Of a DNA stretch of 64,000 bases, positions 7,746-16,034 are shown in pieces (position 1 is the first letter of the stretch; each line of letters starts with the position of its first letter). This stretch comes from Shinella sumterensis (GTDB taxonomy: Bacteria; Pseudomonadota; Alphaproteobacteria; Rhizobiales; Rhizobiaceae). A program made the translations under genes and the position numbers. The notes under the pieces were generated by a model. It saw only the letters and a list, made by a program, of their open reading frames with translations. It had not been told where the DNA came from and did no database searches. The DNA lies in NCBI RefSeq assembly GCF_004514425.2, contig NZ_MYFN02000004.1:1-64000 (forward strand). The letters are read 5' to 3'.

Positions 7746-8113
7746 TGCGTTCCATGCCTTTGCGAGAATTTGCCGGATTATCGCAGGAGCAGGGACACCG
7801 AGACAGCAAAACGGGTTTCTCAAATGTCGGCGCAGGAGCAAATATCTCTCCATTCGCCAGGAAGAGAAGAAATACTGCCGCCGGGAAAGCTTTGATATTA
7901 TTCTATAAAATTAGTGGATTATCAGGCGTATTCTTGCGGATGGGAGCGGCGGCTGTAGGATTACCTCTCACCCCGACCTTCCACCGGCACGCCGGCAGAG
8001 GAGATTTGCCCCACTCGACGTTGAAGAATTGAGAAAACCACGCGGCATATCTCCTTCTCCCCGCCTGCGGGGAGAAGGTGGCCGTCAGGCCTGACGAAAG
8101 GCAAGCCCTCTCG
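7746..8113. other. Non-coding gap between cysH and betA
   Basis: About 370 bases without a gene. The part near cysH (7880-7935) is much richer in A and T than its surroundings and is the probable promoter region for cysHDN. The part near betA carries a degraded RIME-like repeat with a strong hairpin (listed separately). No binding site for a known regulator could be assigned. Confidence 0.6.
7966..8093. repeat. Degraded RIME-like palindromic repeat
   Basis: It contains CCTTCTCCCC (8053-8062) paired with GGGGAGAAGG (8069-8078), the hairpin shared with the better copies elsewhere in this window, and a weaker CTCACCCC...CGGCACGCCGGCAG block to its left. The hairpin follows the betA stop on the minus strand and could act as a terminator or RNA-processing site. 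Confidence 0.6.
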
Positions 8114-9766
8114 TTACCGATCGCTCACCGCCGCGCGCGGATTGACCCAGGGCTCCTGGTTGGAGCGGGCAAGCGGCTGGCGGCCGAGGATGTGGTCGGC
8201 GGCCTTCTCGCCGGTCATGATCGACGGGGCGTTGAGGTTGCCGTAGGTGACATGCGGGAAGATCGACGAGTCGGCCACGCGCAGGCCATCCACGCCGATG
8301 ACGCGGGTCTGCGGGTCGACCACCGCCATCGGATCGTCGGCCGCGCCCATGCGGCAGGTGCCGCAGGGGTGGTAGGCGCTTTCCAGATGTTCGCGCAGGA
8401 AGGCGTCGATCTGCTCGTCCGTCTCGACGGCCGCGCCCGGCTGGATCTCCGGGCCGCGGAACTCGTCGAAGGCCTTCTGGCCGAAGATCTCGCGCGTCAG
8501 GCGCACGCAGTGGCGGAACTTGATCCAGTCTTCCTCGTGGCTCATGTAGTTGAACCGGATGACGGGATCGGCCATCGGGTCGGCGGACCTGAGCGTCACG
8601 TTGCCGCGCGATTTCGACAGGTTGTAGCCGACATGCACCTGGAAGCCGTGGCTCTTGGCCGCCGCCTTGCCGTCGTAGGAGATCGCGACGGGCAGGAAGT
8701 GATACTGGATGTCCGGCTGCTTCAGCCCCGGCGCGGAACGCAGGAAGGCGCAGGCCTCGAACTGGTTGGAGGCGCCGAGCCCGCCCTTGGACAGCAGCCA
8801 TTGCGCGCCCGCCACGCCCTGCCAGAACCACGGCAGCCAGGAATAGAGCGAGACCGGCTTGGTGGAGATCTGCTGGAAGTAGAACTCCATATGGTCCTGA
8901 AGGTTGGCGCCGACGCCCGGCCGGTCGATCTTCACTTCGATGCCCATGTCCTTCAGGTGCTGCGCCGGGCCGATGCCGGACAGCATGAGCAGCTTGGGCG
9001 AGTTGAAGGAGGAGGCCGAGACGATGACCTCCTTGTTGGCCCGCACCACCTCGACGACGCCGTTGCGCTCGATCTCGACGCCCACGGCCCGGCCGTTCTC
9101 GATGACGATCTTGCGCGCGAAGCACCGCACCAGCGACACGTTCGGCCGCTTCATGGCAGGCCGCAGATAGGCATTGGCCGCAGACCAGCGCCGGCCGTTG
9201 TGGATGGTCTGCTCCATCAGGCCGAAGCCTTCCTGCTTGGAGCCGTTGTAGTCCTCGGTCATCTCGAAGCCGGCCTGCTGGCCCGCCTGGATGAAGGCGT
9301 GGAACAGCGGGTTCGTCATGGGGCCGCGCTGCACGTGCAGCGGCCCGTCGGTGCCGCGCCAGCCGGCCTCGCCGCCATGCGAGGTCTCCATGCGCTTGTA
9401 GTAGGGCAGCACGTCCGCATAGGCCCAGCCCTGTGCGCCGAGCTCCTCCCAGCGGTTGAAGTCCTCCGCATGGCCGCGCACATAGACGAGGCCGTTGATG
9501 GAGGACGAGCCGCCCATCACCTTGCCGCGCGGCGCGGTGATGCGCCGGTTGTTGAGGTTCGGCTCGGGCTCGGAGAGATAACCCCAGTTGTAGCGCTTCA
9601 TGCTCATCGGCCACGCCAGCGCCGCCGGCATCTGGATGAACGGCCCGATATCCGAGCCGCCGTATTCCAGCACCATGACCGTATGCTTGCCGTCTTCCGA
9701 AAGCCGGTAGGCAATGGCCGAACCGGCCGAGCCGGACCCGATGATGATATAGTCTGCGTTCTGCAT
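8114..9766 (-). CDS. betA: Choline dehydrogenase
   Basis: A GMC-family flavoprotein, membrane-associated in other bacteria, that oxidises choline to betaine aldehyde, the first oxidation of glycine betaine synthesis. The 550-residue protein begins with the FAD-binding GSGSAG (residues 9-14), has [13 protein letters not shown], and near the C-terminus HPCGTCRMG and the [19 protein letters not shown] block, as in rhizobial BetA. The ATG at 9766 gives the family length; an earlier start ten codons upstream would add nothing known. It is cut off from betB by a toxin-antitoxin pair on the other strand, so it may need its own promoter in the 85-base gap to 9852. Confidence 0.95.
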   Translation of the reverse strand: MQNADYIIIGSGSAGSAIAYRLSEDGKHTVMVLEYGGSDIGPFIQMPAALAWPMSMKRYNWGYLSEPEPNLNNRRITAPRGKVMGGSSSINGLVYVRGHAEDFNRWEELGAQGWAYADVLPYYKRMETSHGGEAGWRGTDGPLHVQRGPMTNPLFHAFIQAGQQAGFEMTEDYNGSKQEGFGLMEQTIHNGRRWSAANAYLRPAMKRPNVSLVRCFARKIVIENGRAVGVEIERNGVVEVVRANKEVIVSASSFNSPKLLMLSGIGPAQHLKDMGIEVKIDRPGVGANLQDHMEFYFQQISTKPVSLYSWLPWFWQGVAGAQWLLSKGGLGASNQFEACAFLRSAPGLKQPDIQYHFLPVAISYDGKAAAKSHGFQVHVGYNLSKSRGNVTLRSADPMADPVIRFNYMSHEEDWIKFRHCVRLTREIFGQKAFDEFRGPEIQPGAAVETDEQIDAFLREHLESAYHPCGTCRMGAADDPMAVVDPQTRVIGVDGLRVADSSIFPHVTYGNLNAPSIMTGEKAADHILGRQPLARSNQEPWVNPRAAVSDR

Positions 9767-9802
9767 GGCGTCAGTGCCTCGTCCGGCCGTGATCATAGTT
9801 TA

Positions 9803-9845
9803 TAGCGATGCCGGCATTGCTGCCGTCATCGCTAATTGCTATAAT
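9803..9845 (+). promoter_or_regulatory. Promoter and operator of the RelE/XRE module
   Basis: TTGCTG (9817-9822), a 17-base spacer and TATAAT (9840-9845) form a near-consensus sigma-70 promoter. An 8-base inverted repeat, TAGCGATG (9803-9810) and CATCGCTA (9827-9834), overlaps it and is a good candidate for the antitoxin operator. The -10 ends six bases before the toxin ATG, so the message should start at or next to that ATG. Confidence 0.75.
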
Positions 9846-9851
9846 TCGTTG

Positions 9852-10097
9852 ATGAAGGAAATTCGCTTCAGAAGAGCCGCGGATCAGGCGCTGCAACGTA
9901 TGCAGCCGAAAAGAAGAGCCGCAATTCTCGATAAGCTTCGCGCTTATGCGCGAGGCGAAGTCGTTGATATCAAGAAAATGAAAGGCAAGCCGTTCTTTCG
10001 TATCCGTGTCGGCGGCGATCGCGTCATCATCGATGACGAAGGCACCGTCGTTATGGTGATCGATGCGGGACCGCGCGGCAGCATCTACAAGGAGTAA
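9852..10097 (+). CDS. RelE/ParE-superfamily toxin
   Basis: An 81-residue protein with the fold signature of RelE-type toxins: a basic helical N-terminus (MQPKRRAAILDKLRAYARG), MKGKPFFRIRVGGDRVIIDD in the central sheet, and the ending VIDAGPRGSIYKE. Members either cleave mRNA on the ribosome (RelE/HigB) or poison gyrase (ParE); which one applies cannot be told from sequence. It comes first, with an XRE antitoxin six bases downstream, which is the HigBA-like order. There is no Shine-Dalgarno; the promoter predicts a leaderless message. The pair lies between betB and betA on the opposite strand. Confidence 0.88.
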   Translation: MKEIRFRRAADQALQRMQPKRRAAILDKLRAYARGEVVDIKKMKGKPFFRIRVGGDRVIIDDEGTVVMVIDAGPRGSIYKE

Positions 10098-10103
10098 AAC
10101 CGG

Positions 10104-10469
10104 ATGGGCGATATCCAGAGATTGACCATTGATGGCAAATCCTACGTGCTCCTCAGTGAGGACGATTATGAGGACCTCGTCGACGGACTGCGTGCGGAAG
10201 CCGCGATGGCCGGCGTTCGGGCCGGCGAGGAAACGTGGCCGATGGAACTTGTCGAAGCCAAGTCCAACGGCGAAAATCCCGTCCGCCTCTACAGGACGTA
10301 TCGCAAGATGACGATAACCGAGCTCGCCGATGCAGCGGGCATCTCCCAGCCCTATCTTTCCGAGATCGAGGCTGGCAGGAAGACCGGCTCTGTCGATGTC
10401 CTGAGACGCATCTGCAAGGTACTTCGCATCGACCTCGAAGACCTTTTCGTCAACATGAAGGACGATTGA
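10104..10469 (+). CDS. XRE-family antitoxin
   Basis: A 121-residue protein with an N-terminal segment LSEDDYEDLVDGLRA, of the kind that occurs in Phd-like antitoxin regions, and a C-terminal Cro/CI HTH, RKMTITELADAAGISQPYLSEIEAGRKTG. It should neutralise the RelE-like toxin encoded six bases upstream and repress the shared promoter through the inverted repeat at 9803-9834. Its stop is ten bases from the betB stop on the other strand, so the module fits tightly between the two bet genes. Confidence 0.9.
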   Translation: MGDIQRLTIDGKSYVLLSEDDYEDLVDGLRAEAAMAGVRAGEETWPMELVEAKSNGENPVRLYRTYRKMTITELADAAGISQPYLSEIEAGRKTGSVDVLRRICKVLRIDLEDLFVNMKDD

Positions 10470-10479
10470 GGCACCCATC

Positions 10480-11943
10480 TCAATACGGCGCCTCGACCTT
10501 GCCCATGGAGACGTAGACCGTCTTCAGCTCCGAATAGTGTTCCAGCGCGGCGAGCGAGTTCTCGCGGCCGAAGCCGGATTGCTTGGAGCCGCCGAAGGGG
10601 ATTTCCACGGGGGCGAGGTTGTAGGTGTTGATCCACAGCGTGCCGGCCTCCAGCTGGTCGACCACGCGGTGGGCGCGGGTGATGTCGGACGTGAAGACGC
10701 CGCCGGACAGGCCGAATTCCGTGGCGTTGCCGCGTTCGATGACCTCGTCTTCATGATCGAAGTCCAGCACGCACATGACCGGCCCGAAGATTTCCTCGCG
10801 CGCGATGGTCATGTCGTCGGTGACGTCGGCGAAGACGGTCGGCTGGATATAGGTGCCTTCGGCCGAAACATCGTTCGGAATGCCGCCGCCGGTCAGAAGC
10901 GTCGCGCCCTCGGCCTTGCCCTTTTCGATATAGTCGAGAACCTTGTCGCGCTGCGCCTTCGAGACCATCGGGCCGAGCTGGGTCGCTTCGTCTAGGGGAT
11001 CGCCGATGACGATCTTTTCCGTGCGCTCCTTCAGGCGGGAGAGGAACCTGTCCTTGATGCCCTTCTGCACGAAGACGCGGGTTCCGTTCGAGCAGACCTG
11101 GCCCGTCGAGTAGAAGTTGCCGAGCATCGCGCCCCCGATGGCGCTTTCGAGATCGGCATCGTCGAAGACGATGAGTGGCGACTTGCCGCCGAGCTCCATC
11201 GTCACGTGTTTAAGGTCGGAAGCCGCGGCGCCCGCCACTTTCTTGCCCGTCGGCACGGAGCCGGTCAGCGAGACCTTGGCGACGTCCTTGTGGTTGACGA
11301 GCAGCGGCCCGGTCGAACGGTCGCCCTGGATGACGTTGTAGAGCCCCTTCGGCAGGCCGGCCTCGATCAGGATCTCGGCGATCTTCAGCGCGCCGAGCGG
11401 CGTGTTTTCCGAGGGCTTGAAGACCATGGCATTGCCGCAGACCAGCGCCGGCGCGCCCTTCCAGCAGGCGATCTGCTGGGGATAGTTCCAGGCGCCGATG
11501 CCCACGCACACGCCGAGCGGCACGCGCTTGGTGAAGGCGAAATCCTGGCCGAGCGGGATGTAATCGCCGTTGAGGCCCGCCGCCGCGATGCCGCCGAAGA
11601 ATTCGAAGGCGTCCGCACCGGAGGTCGGATCGGCGATGATGGTTTCCTGGATCGGCTTGCCGGTGTCGAGCGTCTCCAGTTCGGAAAGCTCGCGGTTGCG
11701 TTCCCGCATGATTTCGGCGGCGCGCTTGAGGACGCGGCCGCGCGCCGTCGGGCTCATCGCCGCCCATTCCTTCTGCGCCCGCTTGGCGGATGCAATGGCC
11801 TTCTCCACGATGGCCGGCGTTGCCGCATGCAACTTCGCGATCACCTCGCCGGTGGCGGGGTAGATGCTCTCGAAGGGCGTGCCGGCGGCATCCTCGATAT
11901 ACTCGCCATCGATGAAGTGCGATGCTTTCGGTTGGGCTCTCAT
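10480..11943 (-). CDS. betB: Betaine aldehyde dehydrogenase
   Basis: Oxidises betaine aldehyde to glycine betaine with NAD(P)+. The 487-residue aldehyde dehydrogenase has the general base in MELGGKSP (E250) and the nucleophile in [11 protein letters not shown] (C284), plus the [13 protein letters not shown] end. It starts one base after the betC stop (TGA-C-ATG), showing coupling within betICB. In other rhizobia betA follows directly; here a toxin-antitoxin module intervenes. Confidence 0.97.
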   Translation of the reverse strand: MRAQPKASHFIDGEYIEDAAGTPFESIYPATGEVIAKLHAATPAIVEKAIASAKRAQKEWAAMSPTARGRVLKRAAEIMRERNRELSELETLDTGKPIQETIIADPTSGADAFEFFGGIAAAGLNGDYIPLGQDFAFTKRVPLGVCVGIGAWNYPQQIACWKGAPALVCGNAMVFKPSENTPLGALKIAEILIEAGLPKGLYNVIQGDRSTGPLLVNHKDVAKVSLTGSVPTGKKVAGAAASDLKHVTMELGGKSPLIVFDDADLESAIGGAMLGNFYSTGQVCSNGTRVFVQKGIKDRFLSRLKERTEKIVIGDPLDEATQLGPMVSKAQRDKVLDYIEKGKAEGATLLTGGGIPNDVSAEGTYIQPTVFADVTDDMTIAREEIFGPVMCVLDFDHEDEVIERGNATEFGLSGGVFTSDITRAHRVVDQLEAGTLWINTYNLAPVEIPFGGSKQSGFGRENSLAALEHYSELKTVYVSMGKVEAPY

Positions 11944-11944
11944 G

Positions 11945-13471
11945 TCATTCTCCCCGCGGGTAGCGTTTGGATTCCTCGAGATTGTCGAGGTTCATGTGGT
12001 TGCGCATGTAGCGCTCGGATGCCTTTTGCAGCGGCTGGTGATCCCAGGGATAATAGCTGCCGTTGCGCAGCGCCTCGTAGACCACCCAGCGCCGCGCCTG
12101 GCTTTCGCGCACGGCTGCATCGAAGGCGGCCATGTCCCAGCGCGCCTCGCGCATCTGGCGGAAGGCATCGAGCGTCGCCTTGACGACGCTGTCCTCTGAT
12201 ATCGCGAGGTTGTTGAGTTCGTGCGGATCGGCGTCCAGGTCGTAGAGCTGTTCGGGATCGAGTTCGCAGTGAATGTATTTCCACTTGCCCTCACGGATGC
12301 CGACGATAGGCGCATAGGAAGCTTCGGCGGCATATTCCATCAGCACGGGCGTCGTGCGCTCCGCGCCGTTGATGACGGGCAGCAGGCTCTCGCCGTCCGT
12401 CCAGGGCATCACCGCGTCCATGGAAATGCCGGCGAGGTCGCAGAGCGTCGGCGTCACGTCGAGATTGGAGGAGGGGGCAAGATGCAGGCCGGGCGTCACG
12501 CCGGGACCCGATATCATCAGCGGCACGCGGGCGGACCCCTCGAAGAAATTCATCTTGAACCACAGGCCGCGCTCGCCCAGCATGTCGCCATGGTCCGAGC
12601 AGAACAGGATCAGGGTGCGGTCCAGCATGCGCGTGCGCGTCAGCGTGTCGACGAGTTCGCCGACCTTCTCGTCGAGATAGGAGATGTTGGCGAAATAGGC
12701 CTGGCGCGAGCGGCGCACATGCTCGCCGGTGATGGCGAACTTGGCATAGTCGCAGGAGTGCAGGATGCGGGCGGAATGCGGGTCCTGTTCGTCCAGCATG
12801 CCGACGTCGGGCAGCAGGTGCTCGCAGTCCTCGTAGAGGTCCCAGAATTTCTTGCGCGCCACATAGGGGTCGTGCGGATGGGTGAAGGAGACGGTAAGGC
12901 ACCAGGGACGCCGCGCCTCGTCGTCGTTTTCGCGCGAGAGCTGGTAGAGCTTCTGGTTGGCGAGGAAGGCGACCTCGTCGTCATATTCCATCTGGTTGGT
13001 GATCTCGGCGACACCCGCGCCCGTCACCGAACCCATATTGTGATACCACCAGTCGATCCGCTCGCCCGGCTTGCGATAGTCCGGCGTCCAGCCGAAATCG
13101 GCGGGATAGATATCCGTCGTCAGCCGCTCCTCGAAACCGTGCAACTGGTCCGGCCCGACGAAATGCATCTTGCCCGACAGCGCCGTGTAATAGCCGGCGC
13201 GGCGCAGGTGATGCGCGAAGGTCGGGATGGAGGAGATGTATTCGGCCGCATTGTCATAGACCTGCGTACGGCTCGGCAGCTGGCCGGCCATGAAGGAGGC
13301 GCGGGCAGGGGCGCAGAGCGGCGAGGAGGTATAGTTGTTGCGAAACCGCGCGGAATGCGCGGCAAGCGCCTTCATGTGCGGCGCATGCAGCCAGTCCGCC
13401 GGACCATCCGGAAACAGCGTCCCGTTGAGCTGGTCGACCATGATGATCAGGATATTCGGCTTGGCGGTCAC
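11945..13471 (-). CDS. betC: Choline-sulfatase
   Basis: Hydrolyses choline-O-sulfate to choline and sulfate and so feeds the betaine pathway, a rhizobial addition to the bet operon. The 508-residue alkaline-phosphatase-fold enzyme has the sulfatase signature [12 protein letters not shown]53 is the residue converted to formylglycine. Metal-binding residues occur in MVDQLNG and [12 protein letters not shown]. The start codon is GTG at 13471 with AAGGA seven bases upstream. Sulfate released here could also be used by the nearby cysHDN genes. The stop is one base from the betB start. Confidence 0.96.
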   Translation of the reverse strand: MTAKPNILIIMVDQLNGTLFPDGPADWLHAPHMKALAAHSARFRNNYTSSPLCAPARASFMAGQLPSRTQVYDNAAEYISSIPTFAHHLRRAGYYTALSGKMHFVGPDQLHGFEERLTTDIYPADFGWTPDYRKPGERIDWWYHNMGSVTGAGVAEITNQMEYDDEVAFLANQKLYQLSRENDDEARRPWCLTVSFTHPHDPYVARKKFWDLYEDCEHLLPDVGMLDEQDPHSARILHSCDYAKFAITGEHVRRSRQAYFANISYLDEKVGELVDTLTRTRMLDRTLILFCSDHGDMLGERGLWFKMNFFEGSARVPLMISGPGVTPGLHLAPSSNLDVTPTLCDLAGISMDAVMPWTDGESLLPVINGAERTTPVLMEYAAEASYAPIVGIREGKWKYIHCELDPEQLYDLDADPHELNNLAISEDSVVKATLDAFRQMREARWDMAAFDAAVRESQARRWVVYEALRNGSYYPWDHQPLQKASERYMRNHMNLDNLEESKRYPRGE

Positions 13472-13510
13472 GGACAGGTCCTTGCGTAATGAAACGTTGG
13501 TCTCGAATGT

Positions 13511-14146
13511 CTATCGCGGCTGTATGACGGGTGCGCGTTTGCCCGCGTCGGCGGCCGCAACGCCTGCGACGGCGGCGAGCTGCGCGTCCACATAACTCTC
13601 GGTCAGCACAATGGAGGATTCGATGCTGACGGGTGCGGAGCGAAGACCCTGCCGGAGATAGAGCCCGTCGATCATCGCCGCCGCGCCGTCGGCGATGGCG
13701 GCGGCTTCCTGTGGTGTGCACAGCCGCTTCAGGCTCGACAGCAGGTTGGAATTCAGCCGCCGCGCATAGACGACGAGGAGGCGCCGCACCTCTTCCGAGC
13801 GTTGCGCCTCGGTATAGAAGGCAAGCCACGCCGCCACCGTCTCCGGTGCGAACTGGTGCGCCTGGAAATTGACGCGGATGACAGCCGAAATCCTGTCGCG
13901 CGGCGTTGCGGCTTGCCGAAGCCCTGCCACGGCGTCCTCGCGAAGTGTGCGCAACAGGCTGCGGATCGTCTCGATGACCAGCTGTTCCTTGGAGCCGAAA
14001 TAGTGATGCGCAAGCGCCGGCGACACGCCGGCATGACGGGCGATCTCCGACATGCTTACGGTGAGCGAGCCATGGTCGCCGACGGCCCGCAACGTGGCGT
14101 CCACCAGCGCCTTGCGGCGTAACGGCTCCATTCCGATCTTGGGCAT
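13511..14146 (-). CDS. betI: TetR-family repressor of the bet genes
   Basis: BetI represses the bet operon in the absence of choline. The 211-residue protein has a TetR HTH, TVSMSEIARHAGVSPALAHHYFGSKEQL, and the rest of the BetI family (FQAHQFAPETVAAWLAFYTEAQRS, IDGLYLRQGL). The ATG at 14146 has AGGAGA just upstream and gives the family N-terminus MPKIGMEPLRRKALV. First gene of betICBA, 39 bases before betC. A palindrome 35 bases upstream is a likely binding site for its own product. Confidence 0.96.
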   Translation of the reverse strand: MPKIGMEPLRRKALVDATLRAVGDHGSLTVSMSEIARHAGVSPALAHHYFGSKEQLVIETIRSLLRTLREDAVAGLRQAATPRDRISAVIRVNFQAHQFAPETVAAWLAFYTEAQRSEEVRRLLVVYARRLNSNLLSSLKRLCTPQEAAAIADGAAAMIDGLYLRQGLRSAPVSIESSIVLTESYVDAQLAAVAGVAAADAGKRAPVIQPR

Positions 14147-14180
14147 CGCGGTCTCCTGACGTTCATCAAGAATATTTTTA

Positions 14181-14194
14181 ATTGATCGATCAAT
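14181..14194. promoter_or_regulatory. Candidate BetI operator
   Basis: ATTGATCGATCAAT is a perfect 14-base palindrome in the 149-base gap between betI and the divergent HdeD-like gene. Position and symmetry fit a TetR-type site; identity with the BetI box is inferred. Confidence 0.6.
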
Positions 14195-14295
14195 CAATAA
14201 AAAAGTCAGAGCCGTTCACACCGCAGTCAGATGTCGTGACGCGACCGTTTTTCGTGCTAGGGTCGGGCGTTCTCATCCATTCTTCGAGGTGCATC

Positions 14296-14844
14296 ATGGT
14301 CCTCTCCCCTGGAATGAACCCCCTCTCCGAAGTGCGCGCGAAATGGGGCTGGTTCGTCGCCCTCGGCGTCGTCCTGCTCGTCTTCGGCGGCATCGCCGCG
14401 GCCAATCTCTTCATCGCCACCGTCGCCTCCGTCTATTATGTCGGCATGCTGATGATCGTCGGCGGCGCGGTGCATCTGGCCCATGCGTTCCAGGTGAAGG
14501 CATGGCGCGAGACGATCGCGTGGGCGCTCAGCGCGCTGCTCTATCTCGCTGCCGGCGTGCTCGCCTTCGTCAATCCCATCCTGACATCGGCGGTGCTGAC
14601 GCTGCTGATGGCGGCGGCGCTGCTGGTGGCTGGCCTCTTCCGCATCTTCGCGGCGTTTCGCGTGCGGCCGGAAAGCGGCTGGGGCTGGCTCCTGGCCGGC
14701 GGTATCGTCACGGCGCTCGCCGGCATCGTGTTCTTCCTCGGCTGGCCGGTCAACAGCCTCTGGCTGCTCGGCCTGTTCCTCGCCTTCGATCTCGCCATGC
14801 AGGGCTGGGCGCTCATCGCCTTCGGCCTCGCGCTGCGCAAATAG
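14296..14844 (+). CDS. HdeD-like (DUF308) membrane protein
   Basis: A 182-residue integral membrane protein with about six hydrophobic segments starting at residue 16 (WFVALGVVLLVFGG...). The pattern of three similar two-helix units, with VYYVGMLMIVGGAVHLAHAF and LLMAAALLVAGLFRIFAAF, is that of the HdeD/DUF308 family, linked to acid stress in E. coli but of unknown role in rhizobia. The ATG at 14296 has GAGGTG upstream; the frame is open further to 14182, but that part overlaps the betI control region and is basic and unlike the family. Confidence 0.85.
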   Translation: MVLSPGMNPLSEVRAKWGWFVALGVVLLVFGGIAAANLFIATVASVYYVGMLMIVGGAVHLAHAFQVKAWRETIAWALSALLYLAAGVLAFVNPILTSAVLTLLMAAALLVAGLFRIFAAFRVRPESGWGWLLAGGIVTALAGIVFFLGWPVNSLWLLGLFLAFDLAMQGWALIAFGLALRK

Positions 14845-14920
14845 GCGCCCGACGACCGCCCGCCGCCCGAACGGTGCTGCGGGCGGCGTTTGACACGCCG
14901 GAATGCAAAGCCTAGAAATT

Positions 14921-14982
14921 CCGGCGTGGGATGGGGATGGCGTTCCCCGACAACCGCCGACGATCGGCTGATAGCGCCTGCC
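14921..14982 (+). promoter_or_regulatory. Fluoride riboswitch (crcB motif) aptamer
   Basis: The segment has the core of the fluoride aptamer: outer helix GGCG/CGCC, GGGGATGGCGTTCCCC, the conserved ACAACCGC, a GCCG-ACGAT-CGGC hairpin and CTGATAGCGCCTGCC. It lies 107 bases upstream of crcB, its usual target. The last nine bases (14974-14982) are exactly complementary to 15008-15016, offering a competing fold that would break the aptamer's outer helix. Confidence 0.9.
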
Positions 14983-15025
14983 GAACCGGCCGATGACGGC
15001 CGTCATGGGCAGGCGCATGTCTTGC

Positions 15026-15047
15026 GGCCGCCCGAGGGCGGTTTTTT
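15026..15047 (+). terminator. Riboswitch-controlled intrinsic terminator
   Basis: CCGCCC/GGGCGG (15028-15041) followed by six T residues stands between the fluoride aptamer and crcB, so fluoride binding probably allows read-through. Confidence 0.85.
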
Positions 15048-15089
15048 GTTGTCCGGATGTCGAAACAGCGGACCATGAGGCAGCACGCA

Positions 15090-15478
15090 TGAACTATCTG
15101 ATCGTCTTTCTCGGCGCGGGGCTTGGCGGAGCGGGCCGGCATGGGGTGAATGTGCTGGCCGCGCGGCTGGTCGGCACGGCCTTTCCGGCCGGCACGCTCG
15201 TCATCAACGTGCTCGGCTGCCTGCTGATGGGCCTGATCGCCGGTGCCTTCGCCTTGCGTGTGAACCTGCCGCAGGAGGCGCGGCTGTTCCTGACCACGGG
15301 CATTCTCGGCGGCTTCACCACCTTCTCCGCCTTTTCGCTCGATGCGGCCCTGCTCTGGCAGCGCGGGGAGGCGGGTCTTGCGGCACTTTATGTCGGCGCA
15401 TCGGTCATTTTTTCGCTGCTCGCCGTCGCCGCCGGGCTCGCGCTGGCGCGCATCATGCTCGCAGGAGGTGCATTGTGA
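15090..15478 (+). CDS. crcB: Fluoride channel CrcB/FluC
   Basis: A 129-residue, four-helix fluoride-specific channel of the inner membrane that works as a dual-topology dimer and lowers cytoplasmic fluoride. Family hallmarks include GAGLGGAGRHGVN, TLVINVLGCLLMG (the conserved asparagine of the pore) and TTGILGGFTTFSAFSLD with the phenylalanine box. Expression is predicted to be controlled by the fluoride riboswitch just upstream. The last four bases (GTGA) overlap the start of the next gene. Confidence 0.96.
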
Positions 15479-15912
15479 AAGCGATCCTGACGTCGTGGCA
15501 GGTCTGGGCGCTCGGTTCGGCGGTCTTTGCGGCACTGACGGCGATCTTCGCCAAGATCGGCATATCGGAGGTCAATTCGGACTTCGCCACCTTCGTGCGC
15601 ACCGTCGTCATCCTGCTGGCCATCGCGATGATGCTGACGCTTGCCGGCAACTGGCAGGCGCCCGGCACGGTGCCGCTGAAGAGCTGGATCTTCCTCGTTC
15701 TCTCGGGCTTGGCGACCGGTGCATCCTGGCTTTGCTATTTCCGCGCGCTGCAGATCGGCAAGGCCGCGCAGGTCGCGCCCGTCGACAAGCTCTCCGTCGT
15801 GCTCGTCGCCGTCTTCGCCGTTCTCTTCCTCGGCGAGCAGCTTTCGACCGCCCACTGGATCGCGGTGGTGATGATTGGCGGCGGCGCGTTGCTGCTGGCT
15901 TTTCCCATATGA
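15475..15912 (+). CDS. EamA-family half-size membrane transporter
   Basis: A 145-residue protein with about five hydrophobic segments and the single EamA repeat signature ending in LGEQLSTAHWIAVVMIGGGALLL. It is the size of one EamA domain, so a pair must assemble to form a ten-helix unit. The GTG start overlaps the crcB stop (GTGA) and follows AGGAGG, so it is translated with crcB and falls under the same fluoride switch. The substrate is unknown; a link to fluoride or to the metabolic effects of fluoride is inference from the operon only. Confidence 0.88.
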   Translation: MKAILTSWQVWALGSAVFAALTAIFAKIGISEVNSDFATFVRTVVILLAIAMMLTLAGNWQAPGTVPLKSWIFLVLSGLATGASWLCYFRALQIGKAAQVAPVDKLSVVLVAVFAVLFLGEQLSTAHWIAVVMIGGGALLLAFPI

Positions 15913-16034
15913 CGATTTTCTTTTTCAACCCTTTGTAGTCATTGAAGTTTCATCGAACTGTCACACTACGGAAACGGTTTTTTCAGGGATCGGGCGAGAG
16001 ACTTCGGCGCAGTGTCAAAGCCCCGGAGCCCACC

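Noticed and set aside
7880-7935. Binding site for an iron- or sulfur-responsive regulator ahead of cysH
   Set aside because: The stretch is AT-rich but I could not find a convincing symmetric site.
14845-14920. Separate small RNA upstream of crcB
   Set aside because: The pairing segments belong to the fluoride aptamer and its surroundings; nothing indicates a separate transcript.
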